Below, piece by piece: positions 1 to 5,300 of a stretch of DNA of 6,110 nucleotides. Position numbers and translations under genes: made by a program. Under the pieces are notes generated by a model that saw only the letters and a list, made by a program, of their open reading frames with translations, was not told the origin of the DNA and ran no database searches. The stretch covers positions 1 to 6,110 of the forward strand of contig JAAZUV010000089.1 in assembly GCA_018623995.1 (NCBI GenBank), in the 5' to 3' direction. Every line of letters begins with the position of its first letter. The stretch's first letter is position 1. Source of the stretch: Methanobacteriota archaeon (GTDB lineage Archaea; Thermoplasmatota; Poseidoniia; Poseidoniales; Poseidoniaceae).

Positions 1-298
1 CAATGTCTGGTTTCATCATCGCAGTCATGCGATCGCCAACTTCCGTTTCATGCGAAGCTCCGAGTGCATCCAAAGTTCGCTGATGGCTACCAAACAGGTT
101 CATGACCAGTGGCATGGGTGAAATGGAACCATCGGCAAGGCGGGGTTGTTCAAAGACGACAGCGGGACCATCGTTCTTGACTAGGAGGTCAGCAATGGCA
201 CCTGCTTCGTAGGTGACATCAACTGGACGGTTGATGCGCAGCACCTCACCTCGCTTTTCGAGATGCTTCAGAAATCGCCGTAGACGTACCCAAGCCAC
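1..298 (-). CDS. ubiD: UbiD-family decarboxylase, N-terminal part (cut by window edge)
   Basis: The first 99 residues of a UbiD-family protein are visible. They begin VAWVRLRRFLKHLEKRGEVL (initiator Met from GTG), continue with RINRPVDVTYE, and contain AVVFEQPRL, then MPLVMNLFGSHQR. This order (Arg/Leu-rich start, LEKRGE, a VD element, VVFE.P, NLFG) is the usual N-terminus of 4-hydroxy-3-polyprenylbenzoate decarboxylase-like enzymes. Family members are non-oxidative decarboxylases using prenylated FMN. The catalytic Glu-Arg-Glu set and cofactor residues lie beyond the window, so activity cannot be judged. The GTG at 298 is chosen because an in-frame TAA lies at 317-319 and no ATG occurs between them. 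A GGAAGG stretch (301-306) lies only 2 bases upstream, unusually close for a ribosome site. The gene lies 54 bp after the 102-residue gene on the same strand with no clear TATA box, so co-transcription is plausible. The substrate is unknown: quinone precursor, aromatic acid, or the archaeal mevalonate intermediate anhydromevalonate phosphate. The canonical NLFG region argues mildly against the last. Confidence 0.87.
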   Translation of the reverse strand, partial: MAWVRLRRFLKHLEKRGEVLRINRPVDVTYEAGAIADLLVKNDGPAVVFEQPRLADGSISPMPLVMNLFGSHQRTLDALGASHETEVGDRMTAMMKPDI

Positions 299-352
299 GA
301 CCTTCCGAGAAGCCGTTTACCTTTGAATCGTCGCATTTGAGCATGAGACAAT

Positions 353-661
353 TCATTCTTCGAACCATTCAGGATAGGGGCACTCAGAATAAAGCGACCA
401 GCCAACCATGGAACATCCGATGGAATCAGAACCAAAGTGAATCAAATCCCAGCGCCCGGAGATGGTGAACGTTGGGTGAGCAATGCTACTGAGTGTGATG
501 CGTGCCCCCCATGCATCGGTTTCGATGTTGAGTGTGGTTTCGAAAAGAAGATACTTCTCATGAAACCACATTTTTGCGCCTTGGAATGCATCGAGGAGTG
601 GTTGTTCTTTTTGTTCTCGAATGGCTTTCAATTCATCGCTTTCTGAAGGATTTTTGTCCAT
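353..661 (-). CDS. Hypothetical protein, 102 aa, soluble, tryptophan-containing
   Basis: I do not recognise this family. The protein starts MDKNPSESDELKAIREQKEQ, a charged and probably helical segment. Residues 22-75 (FQGAKMWFHEKYLL, then TTLNIETDAWGARITLSS and PTFTISGRWDLIHF) alternate hydrophobic and polar residues as in a small beta-rich domain. The end is acidic and aromatic (CPYPEWFEE). There is no signal peptide or membrane segment; two Cys (83 and 94) and four Trp are present. The ATG at 661 is supported by a TATA-like CTTTATG about 26 bases upstream, which would give a leaderless transcript. The gene sits between the secreted 198-residue protein and the UbiD-type gene on the same strand. 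The plus-strand frame here gives a Cys/Phe-rich, less protein-like sequence, so I prefer the minus strand. Whether it is a real gene is probable, not certain. Confidence 0.66.
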   Translation of the reverse strand: MDKNPSESDELKAIREQKEQPLLDAFQGAKMWFHEKYLLFETTLNIETDAWGARITLSSIAHPTFTISGRWDLIHFGSDSIGCSMVGWSLYSECPYPEWFEE

Positions 662-666
662 AAAAA

Positions 667-683
667 TACTGTTTTTGACAGTA
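667..683 (-). promoter_or_regulatory. Inverted repeat between TATA box and start of the 102-aa gene (operator or terminator)
   Basis: TACTGT and ACAGTA form a perfect 6-bp inverted repeat with a 5-base spacer. On the minus strand it is followed at once by five T residues (662-666) and then the ATG at 661. If the 102-residue gene is transcribed from the TATA-like element at 684-690, the repeat fills the space between TATA box and transcription start, a typical position for an archaeal repressor operator. Alternatively the short hairpin plus T run could terminate transcripts of the upstream 198-residue gene, whose stop is 22 bases away. The sequence alone does not decide between these. Confidence 0.5.
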
Positions 684-690
684 CATAAAG
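684..690 (-). promoter_or_regulatory. TATA-like box for the 102-aa gene
   Basis: The minus-strand sequence CTTTATG is centred about 26 bases upstream of the ATG at 661. That is the usual archaeal TATA-to-start distance, and it predicts transcription beginning at or next to the start codon. The match is partial, and the identification is by position more than by sequence. Confidence 0.42.
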
Positions 691-704
691 GTGCAAATTT
701 GAAC

Positions 705-1301
705 CTATTCTTCTTCGACCAAGGTCTTCTTTTCGGGTTGCATCAAAATGACTCCAACACCGAGTGCAGATAGGATTGCGACCACAATTGCAGCGGTTTG
801 AACCATCGAGTCGATGCCACCAGTGCTTTGGGTTTCGACTTCTGGCTGTGTGGAATTGTCGTGCGTGTGGTTTGCATCGAGGTGGACGTCTTCGTTGATC
901 ATCACGCTGCCATAGAGCGTTTCCGTGAGCGTTCCATTGATGGATTTCATGTACGATATGTTCCACAAACCAACGGACTGATTTCCGCCAAATGTGAATT
1001 CAAATCGATTCTTGCAGTTGTCATCGACAAGACTTCCGTTTTCATCGAGAGCACACTCGTAGACGAGTGTTGGAGAACGTGCACTGGCACCATCTTTGCT
1101 CAATTCGATAACCAAAGACATGTTTTCTGTCGAGTCTTTCATCCAAAACCAGACCGAATCGCCAGCTTTGAGCGCACTTGCAGGTACATCCGCCGGTTGT
1201 GGCCCCTCATCGTTCACAATTACGGTGTAAATGACCAACTCGTGGGCTGCTACAGGTGCTGCGAGCAGCAACACGACCATTGCAACCACAAGGGAACGCA
1301 T
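705..1301 (-). CDS. Secreted, C-terminally membrane-anchored protein, 198 aa (possible metal-binding beta-sandwich)
   Basis: The ATG at 1301 gives a classic signal peptide, MRSLVVAMVVLLLAAPVAA, with likely cleavage after Ala19. The mature chain would then begin with histidine (HELVIYTVIVNDEG). Residues 20-135 look like an extracellular beta-sandwich (VIYTVIV, ADVPASALKAGDSVWFWM, SLVIELSKDG, FEFTFGG, VGLWNISYM), with Cys83 and Cys96 able to form a disulfide. Several N-x-S/T sites are present. A linker with His140, His145 and His147 leads to one membrane helix (about 167-187) and a short charged tail, QPEKKTLVEEE. The AGDSVWFWM element recalls cupredoxin-like domains, but the standard copper-ligand loop is not evident, so the fold is a guess. 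A TTG at 1340 would add 13 residues and bury the signal peptide's n-region; the TATA position also favours 1301. The gene is divergent from the LVIVD protein across a 57-bp spacer. The family is not recognised. Confidence 0.8.
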   Translation of the reverse strand: MRSLVVAMVVLLLAAPVAAHELVIYTVIVNDEGPQPADVPASALKAGDSVWFWMKDSTENMSLVIELSKDGASARSPTLVYECALDENGSLVDDNCKNRFEFTFGGNQSVGLWNISYMKSINGTLTETLYGSVMINEDVHLDANHTHDNSTQPEVETQSTGGIDSMVQTAAIVVAILSALGVGVILMQPEKKTLVEEE

Positions 1302-1358
1302 GGTTTGGCCAAGTGCACTGAGAATAAATACAATACGCAAGGTATCTGTCGCCCTGAC
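1302..1358. promoter_or_regulatory. Compact divergent promoter region with one AT-rich core
   Basis: Only 57 bp separate the two divergent ATG codons. The only AT-rich element is agaataaatacaata at 1321-1335. Read on the minus strand, TATTTATT (1323-1330) is centred about 26 bases from the ATG at 1301. Read on the plus strand, the overlapping AATACAATA (1327-1335) is centred about 28 bases from the ATG at 1359. Both distances match leaderless archaeal transcription, so the same stretch may seat TBP for both genes in opposite orientations. Confidence 0.58.
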
Positions 1359-3149
1359 ATGGACACGCGAGTGGTTGCTCTGGCCATCTTTGGTATTCTC
1401 TTTGCATCTTCAATTACCGTCCTTCTTGTCGGCGTTGGTGAGGAAGCGGAAACAAGCGAACCAAACATCACGTTTGCAGCAGGCGATCCACTGTTCCAAG
1501 GCGATGGACACGATCACTCAAACGCCAGTCAGCACCAAGCGGGTACCGACAACATCGAACAGCTTGCATTCAATCCATTGACATCACCAGGAAACGCTGA
1601 AGTTTCCGTTGCTCGTTCCCCCGATGGTAATGTGTACACCTACCAGGCAGGTTGGAACGACATGCACATCGTTGATGTCACCAACGCCTCGGACCCTCAA
1701 GTCGTCGGTGTTTACAACGACCCGAATACACAAGTTCTCGATGTGAAATATCTGGAGTACAATGGAAACGAGTACGTCATTCTTCAGAACCAACTTGTCG
1801 ATTCCGGCTACGCTGATCCAAACGTTGGTGAATGGGGGGATCCTTCTCAAGTCTCTGTTGTTCTCATCGATGTGACAGACAAAACAAATCCAACCTACGT
1901 TGATTCATGGTACGATGTCGATCACCCAAGTGGTCCTCACAACCTCTACCCACACATGATCGATGGGGAATGGTACATTTTCGTAGCCAACCCTGATTAC
2001 GAGCAATGCGACTCTGCATTGGGTGAAGCATGTGGTGGTGTTACCATCGCTCACCTCAACCTCCAAGGCAGTGCTTCTCGAACACTTCCAGGCATCCCAG
2101 CATCCGGTGTTGGTCACACCATCATCAAGGTCGGAGAATACGAAGTCGCATGGGAAACAACTCGTGGTGGTTGGATTTACATTCACGACATGACCGTACA
2201 ACGATGGCCAGGTGAAGATACCGAGGATCCACGCTATGGTCGAACCTTTGTTTACGGCTCTTACTGGGAAGCAGGGCTTCGAATTGGCGATGTTACCGAC
2301 GTTCCACACCCAGTCAACTCACCTGCCCAATATACAACGATGGCAACACTTTGCAAGGCTGGGCAAGGCAACCCAGTGATGTGCCGATGGCGAGCGCCTG
2401 AGGTCGGTTCTTGGATGGATTTCCTCGACTTGGACAACGATGGCCAGCCGGACTCTGGGACAACTGGTAACGAGAACGGTGGACGTGTATCGTACATTCA
2501 CTATGCAGAGCCTTTCCCAGAAATGCTCGATGTTTCCCACCTCGGGCTCGGTGACGAACCTCGTCATTACACAACGGCAGCTGTTGAATGCCTCGACCTG
2601 TACGAGGGAACAGGCATTGTCTACTTGCTCGACACCACTGAATACTCAATGGAAAACGGGAACTTCAAGTTCGAGATTTCCATGACCCGTGACTGGGAAA
2701 TTCCTTACGCAACAGACCATTGTTTCGGTTCTACATGTGAACTCGACCCAGTTGCGGACGAATGGTTGCTGTTCAGTCCACACAACCTCGATAGTGGCTA
2801 TTTCGAGACCACAGAAGAGACCGATCAATCTCGTGGAGGTACATGGGACGGACGACTGTACATCTCCCATTATCATGCAGGCGTCTGGATTGTCGATGTT
2901 GAAACGCTCATCTCACCAACTGCCACTGATCGGATTGACATCCACTTTGAAGCTACAGTCGGCTACTATCTCCCAAGAGGGCACCTTGACGGAACACCTC
3001 TTGACAGTGCATTCTACGATTTCTCATGGGTTCCGTTCCTCTGGGCCGTAGAATTCCATGAAGGACGGATCTACGCCTCATGCATTTCGACTGGGCTCTA
3101 TATTCTCCAGTTGGACATTGATGAGCCGTACATCGGTATGCCTGTTTGA
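1359..3149 (+). CDS. Exported LVIVD-repeat / beta-propeller-like protein, 596 aa
   Basis: The protein begins with a hydrophobic signal or anchor segment (residues 5-27, VVALAIFGILFASSITVLLV) followed by an acidic, His-rich linker (GDGHDHSNASQHQ, 48-60). The rest is a large outside domain with blades of the LVIVD type: MHIVDVTNASDPQVVGVY (102-119), VVLIDVTDKTNPTYVDSW (167-184), AGLRIGDVTDVPHP (305-318), HAGVWIVDVETLISP (506-520) and LYILQLDIDEP (580-590). A DLDNDGQPDSG stretch (357-367) resembles a calcium-binding loop of the thrombospondin type-3/EF-hand-like kind. Eight Cys lie in the outside part, including pairs C217/C225, C332/C342 and C455/C460, which may form disulfides. LVIVD proteins have no established enzymatic role; surface binding or polymer interaction is only inferred. 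The open frame continues upstream to 798, but that part is antisense to the neighbouring gene. The ATG at 1359 gives the export signal and fits the promoter spacing. Confidence 0.86.
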   Translation: MDTRVVALAIFGILFASSITVLLVGVGEEAETSEPNITFAAGDPLFQGDGHDHSNASQHQAGTDNIEQLAFNPLTSPGNAEVSVARSPDGNVYTYQAGWNDMHIVDVTNASDPQVVGVYNDPNTQVLDVKYLEYNGNEYVILQNQLVDSGYADPNVGEWGDPSQVSVVLIDVTDKTNPTYVDSWYDVDHPSGPHNLYPHMIDGEWYIFVANPDYEQCDSALGEACGGVTIAHLNLQGSASRTLPGIPASGVGHTIIKVGEYEVAWETTRGGWIYIHDMTVQRWPGEDTEDPRYGRTFVYGSYWEAGLRIGDVTDVPHPVNSPAQYTTMATLCKAGQGNPVMCRWRAPEVGSWMDFLDLDNDGQPDSGTTGNENGGRVSYIHYAEPFPEMLDVSHLGLGDEPRHYTTAAVECLDLYEGTGIVYLLDTTEYSMENGNFKFEISMTRDWEIPYATDHCFGSTCELDPVADEWLLFSPHNLDSGYFETTEETDQSRGGTWDGRLYISHYHAGVWIVDVETLISPTATDRIDIHFEATVGYYLPRGHLDGTPLDSAFYDFSWVPFLWAVEFHEGRIYASCISTGLYILQLDIDEPYIGMPV

Positions 3150-3169
3150 TGCTGCCAAGCAGGTACACG

Positions 3170-3178
3170 CATTATTAG
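3170..3178 (+). promoter_or_regulatory. TATA-like box for the 142-aa membrane protein
   Basis: CATTATTAG is centred about 27 bases upstream of the ATG at 3201, within the 51-bp gap after the LVIVD gene's stop. The spacing predicts a leaderless transcript, so the gene is probably transcribed on its own and not only by read-through. Confidence 0.42.
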
Positions 3179-3200
3179 AGACAATCCCTCCTCAGAATAC

Positions 3201-3629
3201 ATGGACAAGTGGGAAACTCCACTGGTTGTGAAAGACGATAAAACAGGAAGGGTCATTTCCGTTGATGGGGTCTTCAGAGCAAACAAGCTTCACAAGCGGT
3301 TATGTCTTGTTCTCATCGTCATGGCCTTTGTTGGAGGTGGTTTGGTTGAGATTGGTGATACCTCTGCGCTTGATGGATGTGATGAGGGTGGTGCGCTGGT
3401 CTCGATTGGAGTGTTTCTCTTTTGGACAAGTGTTCTTGCAGTCCCAGTCAATGGCCTGATTTTACTTGCTTCAATTCCTGTAAAAACAATGAGTACTGGA
3501 GAAGTCTATTTGCAGGCGATTTTCCACATCATCATGCTGGTCGTTGTCGTTGCAATTTTTGGAGAAGCAATAAATTGTCATTTTCCATTCACAGTCGCAC
3601 CAAACTACAACATCGGTTCGGGTTTCTGA
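3201..3629 (+). CDS. Small multi-pass membrane protein of unknown function, 142 aa
   Basis: I do not recognise a family. After a charged, soluble start (MDKWETPLVVKDDKTGRVIS) come hydrophobic segments at about 33-51 (LCLVLIVMAFVGGG), 64-93 (a long stretch, GALVSIGVFLFWTSVLAVPV then LILLASI) and 103-121 (LQAIFHIIMLVVVVAIF). With the Lys/Arg-rich N-terminal part inside, three passes place Cys60 and Cys126 both outside, where they could pair. The 30-residue middle segment might instead be a re-entrant or double pass. The ATG fits the TATA-like element 27 bases upstream. The gene is on the same strand as the LVIVD gene, 51 bp downstream, and its stop lies only 10 bp from the stop of the convergent ferredoxin-domain gene. 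No catalytic motif is visible. Confidence 0.73.
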   Translation: MDKWETPLVVKDDKTGRVISVDGVFRANKLHKRLCLVLIVMAFVGGGLVEIGDTSALDGCDEGGALVSIGVFLFWTSVLAVPVNGLILLASIPVKTMSTGEVYLQAIFHIIMLVVVVAIFGEAINCHFPFTVAPNYNIGSGF

Positions 3630-3630
3630 G

Positions 3631-3635
3631 AAAAA
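3631..3635 (-). terminator. T-run terminator candidate for the CobW/ferredoxin operon
   Basis: On the minus strand, five T residues begin 4 bases after the TAG stop of the ferredoxin-domain gene, with no clear hairpin. Archaeal RNA polymerase can terminate at short T-runs alone. The run lies in the 10-bp space between convergent stops, and continued minus-strand transcription would be antisense to the membrane-protein gene. Confidence 0.35.
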
Positions 3636-3639
3636 GAGC

Positions 3640-3969
3640 CTACTTGGGCTTGAATTGATGCGACACCAAAAGGTCAGGTAACTCTGAGACCTCTTGGTCG
3701 TTCGAAATTGACTTCGCCCATTCAACGAGTGCTTCGTAATGCTCAGTCGTTCCAAGATCACCGAGCCAAATACGCTCGTTCCCATTCATCATCAATGTGA
3801 CATTGTTGAGGCTGCAAGGACCTAAACAGCCCGATATTGAGAGACCTACATACTCCTGAAGCCCATGCTCTTTCCAAGCGTTCTTGAGGTATTCGATCGG
3901 AACTGCATTGTTGCCCTTCTCCATCCTGCCACAGCAACAACCATCGCAAACGAGAAGTCTCGGGGCCAT
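3640..3969 (-). CDS. Thioredoxin-like (2Fe-2S) ferredoxin-domain protein, 109 aa
   Basis: The protein starts MAPRLLVCDGCCCGRMEKGN and contains ISGCLGPCSLNNV (46-57), IWLGDL and EHYEALVEWAK. Cysteines sit at 8, 11, 12, 13, 48 and 52. A first Cys cluster followed about 35 residues later by C-x3-C is the arrangement of thioredoxin-fold (2Fe-2S) ferredoxins, in which four of the cysteines hold the cluster. This N-terminus closely matches my memory of bacterial proteins annotated as (2Fe-2S) ferredoxin domain-containing, often found near metal-handling genes. The frame is open upstream of this ATG, but the extension would overlap the CobW gene and is unlike the family. The chosen ATG is preceded by AGGAAGG at a 7-base spacing, a good ribosome site. 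The gene lies 17 bp downstream of the CobW-type GTPase gene, so the two are almost surely co-transcribed. Possible roles are electron transfer or metal-centre handling with the GTPase; no partner is proven. Confidence 0.86.
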   Translation of the reverse strand: MAPRLLVCDGCCCGRMEKGNNAVPIEYLKNAWKEHGLQEYVGLSISGCLGPCSLNNVTLMMNGNERIWLGDLGTTEHYEALVEWAKSISNDQEVSELPDLLVSHQFKPK

Positions 3970-3976
3970 TACTCTA

Positions 3977-3983
3977 CCTTCCT
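3977..3983 (-). promoter_or_regulatory. Shine-Dalgarno-like site deciding the ferredoxin-gene start
   Basis: The minus-strand AGGAAGG lies 7 bases before the ATG at 3969, inside the 17-bp gap after the CobW stop. It supports the 109-residue product over a longer form. It also fits the archaeal habit of using ribosome sites for internal operon genes while first genes are leaderless. Confidence 0.55.
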
Positions 3984-3986
3984 GCT

Positions 3987-5174
3987 TCAGAGGCTTGCTC
4001 GAACATAGTCGTCGTTGTCGATTGGAACCCAAACATTTGACTTTTCAGCGTTCTGAATCTCGACTCTGTACGGATTGCCTTGGTCCCACGTTTTGAGGAT
4101 TCGTCCTTCAGCGAATTCACCGATGTTGGCGTAGACTGTGTCGCCTACATTGAAGCGCAGATCTTCTGCTCGGCATTCCATCAATCCTTTCTGAAGCTCT
4201 TCATGATCCAAGTCTTTCCCGATGAAAACGAACCGACATTCCCTTGTTTCTCCTTCCTTCCACAGACCGATGTCCCGACTGAAATCGCCACCAAAGAGCA
4301 TGTGTACACCTTGGAAGACGTATTTTTCATCAATGCCTTTGACAGCAAGAACGCCCTTGTATCTGAACAGTTTTTCGCCATACTCTCGCATGAGCTTCCC
4401 GATGTAACGCTCGAGCTTGTTGACATTGAGTTCACCTTCGAACTTCATACTCGTCGAAGTAACTCGGTCATCGTGTTCGTGTTCTGCCTCAGTATCGAGG
4501 AATTCTGGGTCCATCTCCAAGGTCTTTTCCAAATCGAAGGCTCCAATGTTGATGAGTTCTTTTGGGTCAATAATGCTGTTTTGGGTATGGAAAATCGGAG
4601 CAAAGCCGTTGATGGATTTGATACGAGATTCAACGTTGGCGAGTTCATCTTCATCGACCAGATCAATCTTGTTCAGCATGATGCGGTCAGCAAAAGCAAG
4701 TTGTTCCACAGATTCATTTTCGATTCCCTCTGGTTTTTCGTCGTCAAGATGTTGTACGATGTGCTTTGCGTCGACGACAGTGATGATTCCATCCAGATTG
4801 TAATTTTCTGCAACTCTCTCATCAGCAAAGAACGTCTGAGCGACAGGCGCAGGATCGGCAAGCCCTGTGGTTTCAATGATGACGCCATCGAAATCCTTGA
4901 TTCGGTCGTGCATGTTGTTGAGAACTTCCGTCAAATCGCCTCGAACAGTGCAGCAGATACATCCGTTCATCACTTCAATGATGCTTTCTTCTGAACTTTC
5001 GACGAGAATGTTTTCGTCGACACCAACGTCACCAAACTCGTTTTCAATGACTGCGAACTTCATTTTGTGTTCAGTACTCGTCAAAATGTGATTCAGCAAG
5101 GTTGTTTTCCCAGAACCGAGGAAACCAGTTAAAACGGTAACAGGCAGTCGATTATCTTCGGTCGTTTCACTCAT
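3987..5174 (-). CDS. CobW/COG0523-family P-loop GTPase (metallochaperone type) with extra C-terminal domain, 395 aa
   Basis: The GTPase part shows Walker A GFLGSGKTT (17-25), the family's metal-binding GCICC (71-75, C-x-C-C), ETTGLADP (101-108) and NKID (168-171, guanine specificity). An acidic/His linker, EAEHEHDD (229-236), precedes a CobW C-terminal domain (about 241-335; RYKGVLAVKGIDEKYVFQGV and the CRFVFIGKDLD strand). A further tail (339-395; FNVGDTVYANIG, AEGRILKTWD, NPYRVEIQ, VWVPIDNDDYVR) is not part of standard CobW proteins and looks like a small SH3/Tudor-like barrel. COG0523 proteins bind Zn, Co or other metals and use GTP hydrolysis to hand them to target proteins. The metal here cannot be read from sequence; cobalamin synthesis is only one option and no cob gene is in the window. 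The gene leads a two-gene operon with the ferredoxin-domain gene. The start at 5174 places Walker A at the usual distance from the N-terminus. Confidence 0.93.
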   Translation of the reverse strand: MSETTEDNRLPVTVLTGFLGSGKTTLLNHILTSTEHKMKFAVIENEFGDVGVDENILVESSEESIIEVMNGCICCTVRGDLTEVLNNMHDRIKDFDGVIIETTGLADPAPVAQTFFADERVAENYNLDGIITVVDAKHIVQHLDDEKPEGIENESVEQLAFADRIMLNKIDLVDEDELANVESRIKSINGFAPIFHTQNSIIDPKELINIGAFDLEKTLEMDPEFLDTEAEHEHDDRVTSTSMKFEGELNVNKLERYIGKLMREYGEKLFRYKGVLAVKGIDEKYVFQGVHMLFGGDFSRDIGLWKEGETRECRFVFIGKDLDHEELQKGLMECRAEDLRFNVGDTVYANIGEFAEGRILKTWDQGNPYRVEIQNAEKSNVWVPIDNDDYVRASL

Positions 5175-5300
5175 AATATCACTTGATGTTCCGTTGGTTA
5201 ATATCTATTTAATCAAAACTAATAATGTTCAAATGTCAAATTATTATCCTCCAGCGGGTGAAACCGTTGAATTCATGTGCCGTGTATCGATGTGGAAATC
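5175..5300. promoter_or_regulatory. AT-rich divergent intergenic region (CobW operon / GGR-family gene)
   Basis: The 126-bp spacer is clearly more AT-rich than its neighbours up to about 5250. For the minus-strand operon, TTAAATA (5206-5212) is a good TATA match centred 35 bases from the ATG at 5174, predicting a leader of roughly 9 bases; GATATTA (5199-5205) at 27 bases is an alternative. The same GATATTA recurs at 5174-5180, overlapping the start codon, as a 7-base direct repeat 25 bases apart. For the plus-strand gene, AAATTATTAT (5238-5247) is the best TATA candidate, predicting a start near 5269 and a leader of about 32 bases to the ATG at 5301. No Shine-Dalgarno site is evident there. 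Confidence 0.48.

Noticed and set aside
246..344. A 32-codon ATG frame on the minus strand overlapping the start of ubiD
   Set aside because: It is out of frame with the UbiD sequence and Ser/Gly/Arg-rich with no recognisable feature. A leader peptide cannot be excluded, but nothing supports it.
437..646. A 69-codon plus-strand frame opposite the 102-aa gene
   Set aside because: Cys- and Phe-rich with no ribosome site or TATA at a fitting distance; the minus-strand frame has a better promoter and composition.
1302..1340. TTG start at 1340 for the 198-aa secreted protein
   Set aside because: It would run through the TATA-like element and put 13 extra residues before a complete signal peptide; the ATG at 1301 is better.
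798..1358. Open plus-strand extension of the LVIVD gene, 187 codons upstream of its export signal
   Set aside because: It lies antisense to the 198-aa gene, reads as a non-protein-like mix rich in Cys, Arg and Val, and would bury the signal segment. The ATG at 1359 fits promoter spacing.
4080..4994. Long plus-strand open frame of 304 codons inside the CobW gene
   Set aside because: The opposite strand has all CobW GTPase motifs in order. This frame gives a Phe/Val/Asp-rich sequence with no domain and is a codon-bias shadow.
3987..5174. Naming the GTPase cobW and assigning it to cobalamin synthesis
   Set aside because: COG0523 proteins serve several metals, and no cobalamin gene is visible in the window, so a gene symbol would overstate what the sequence shows.
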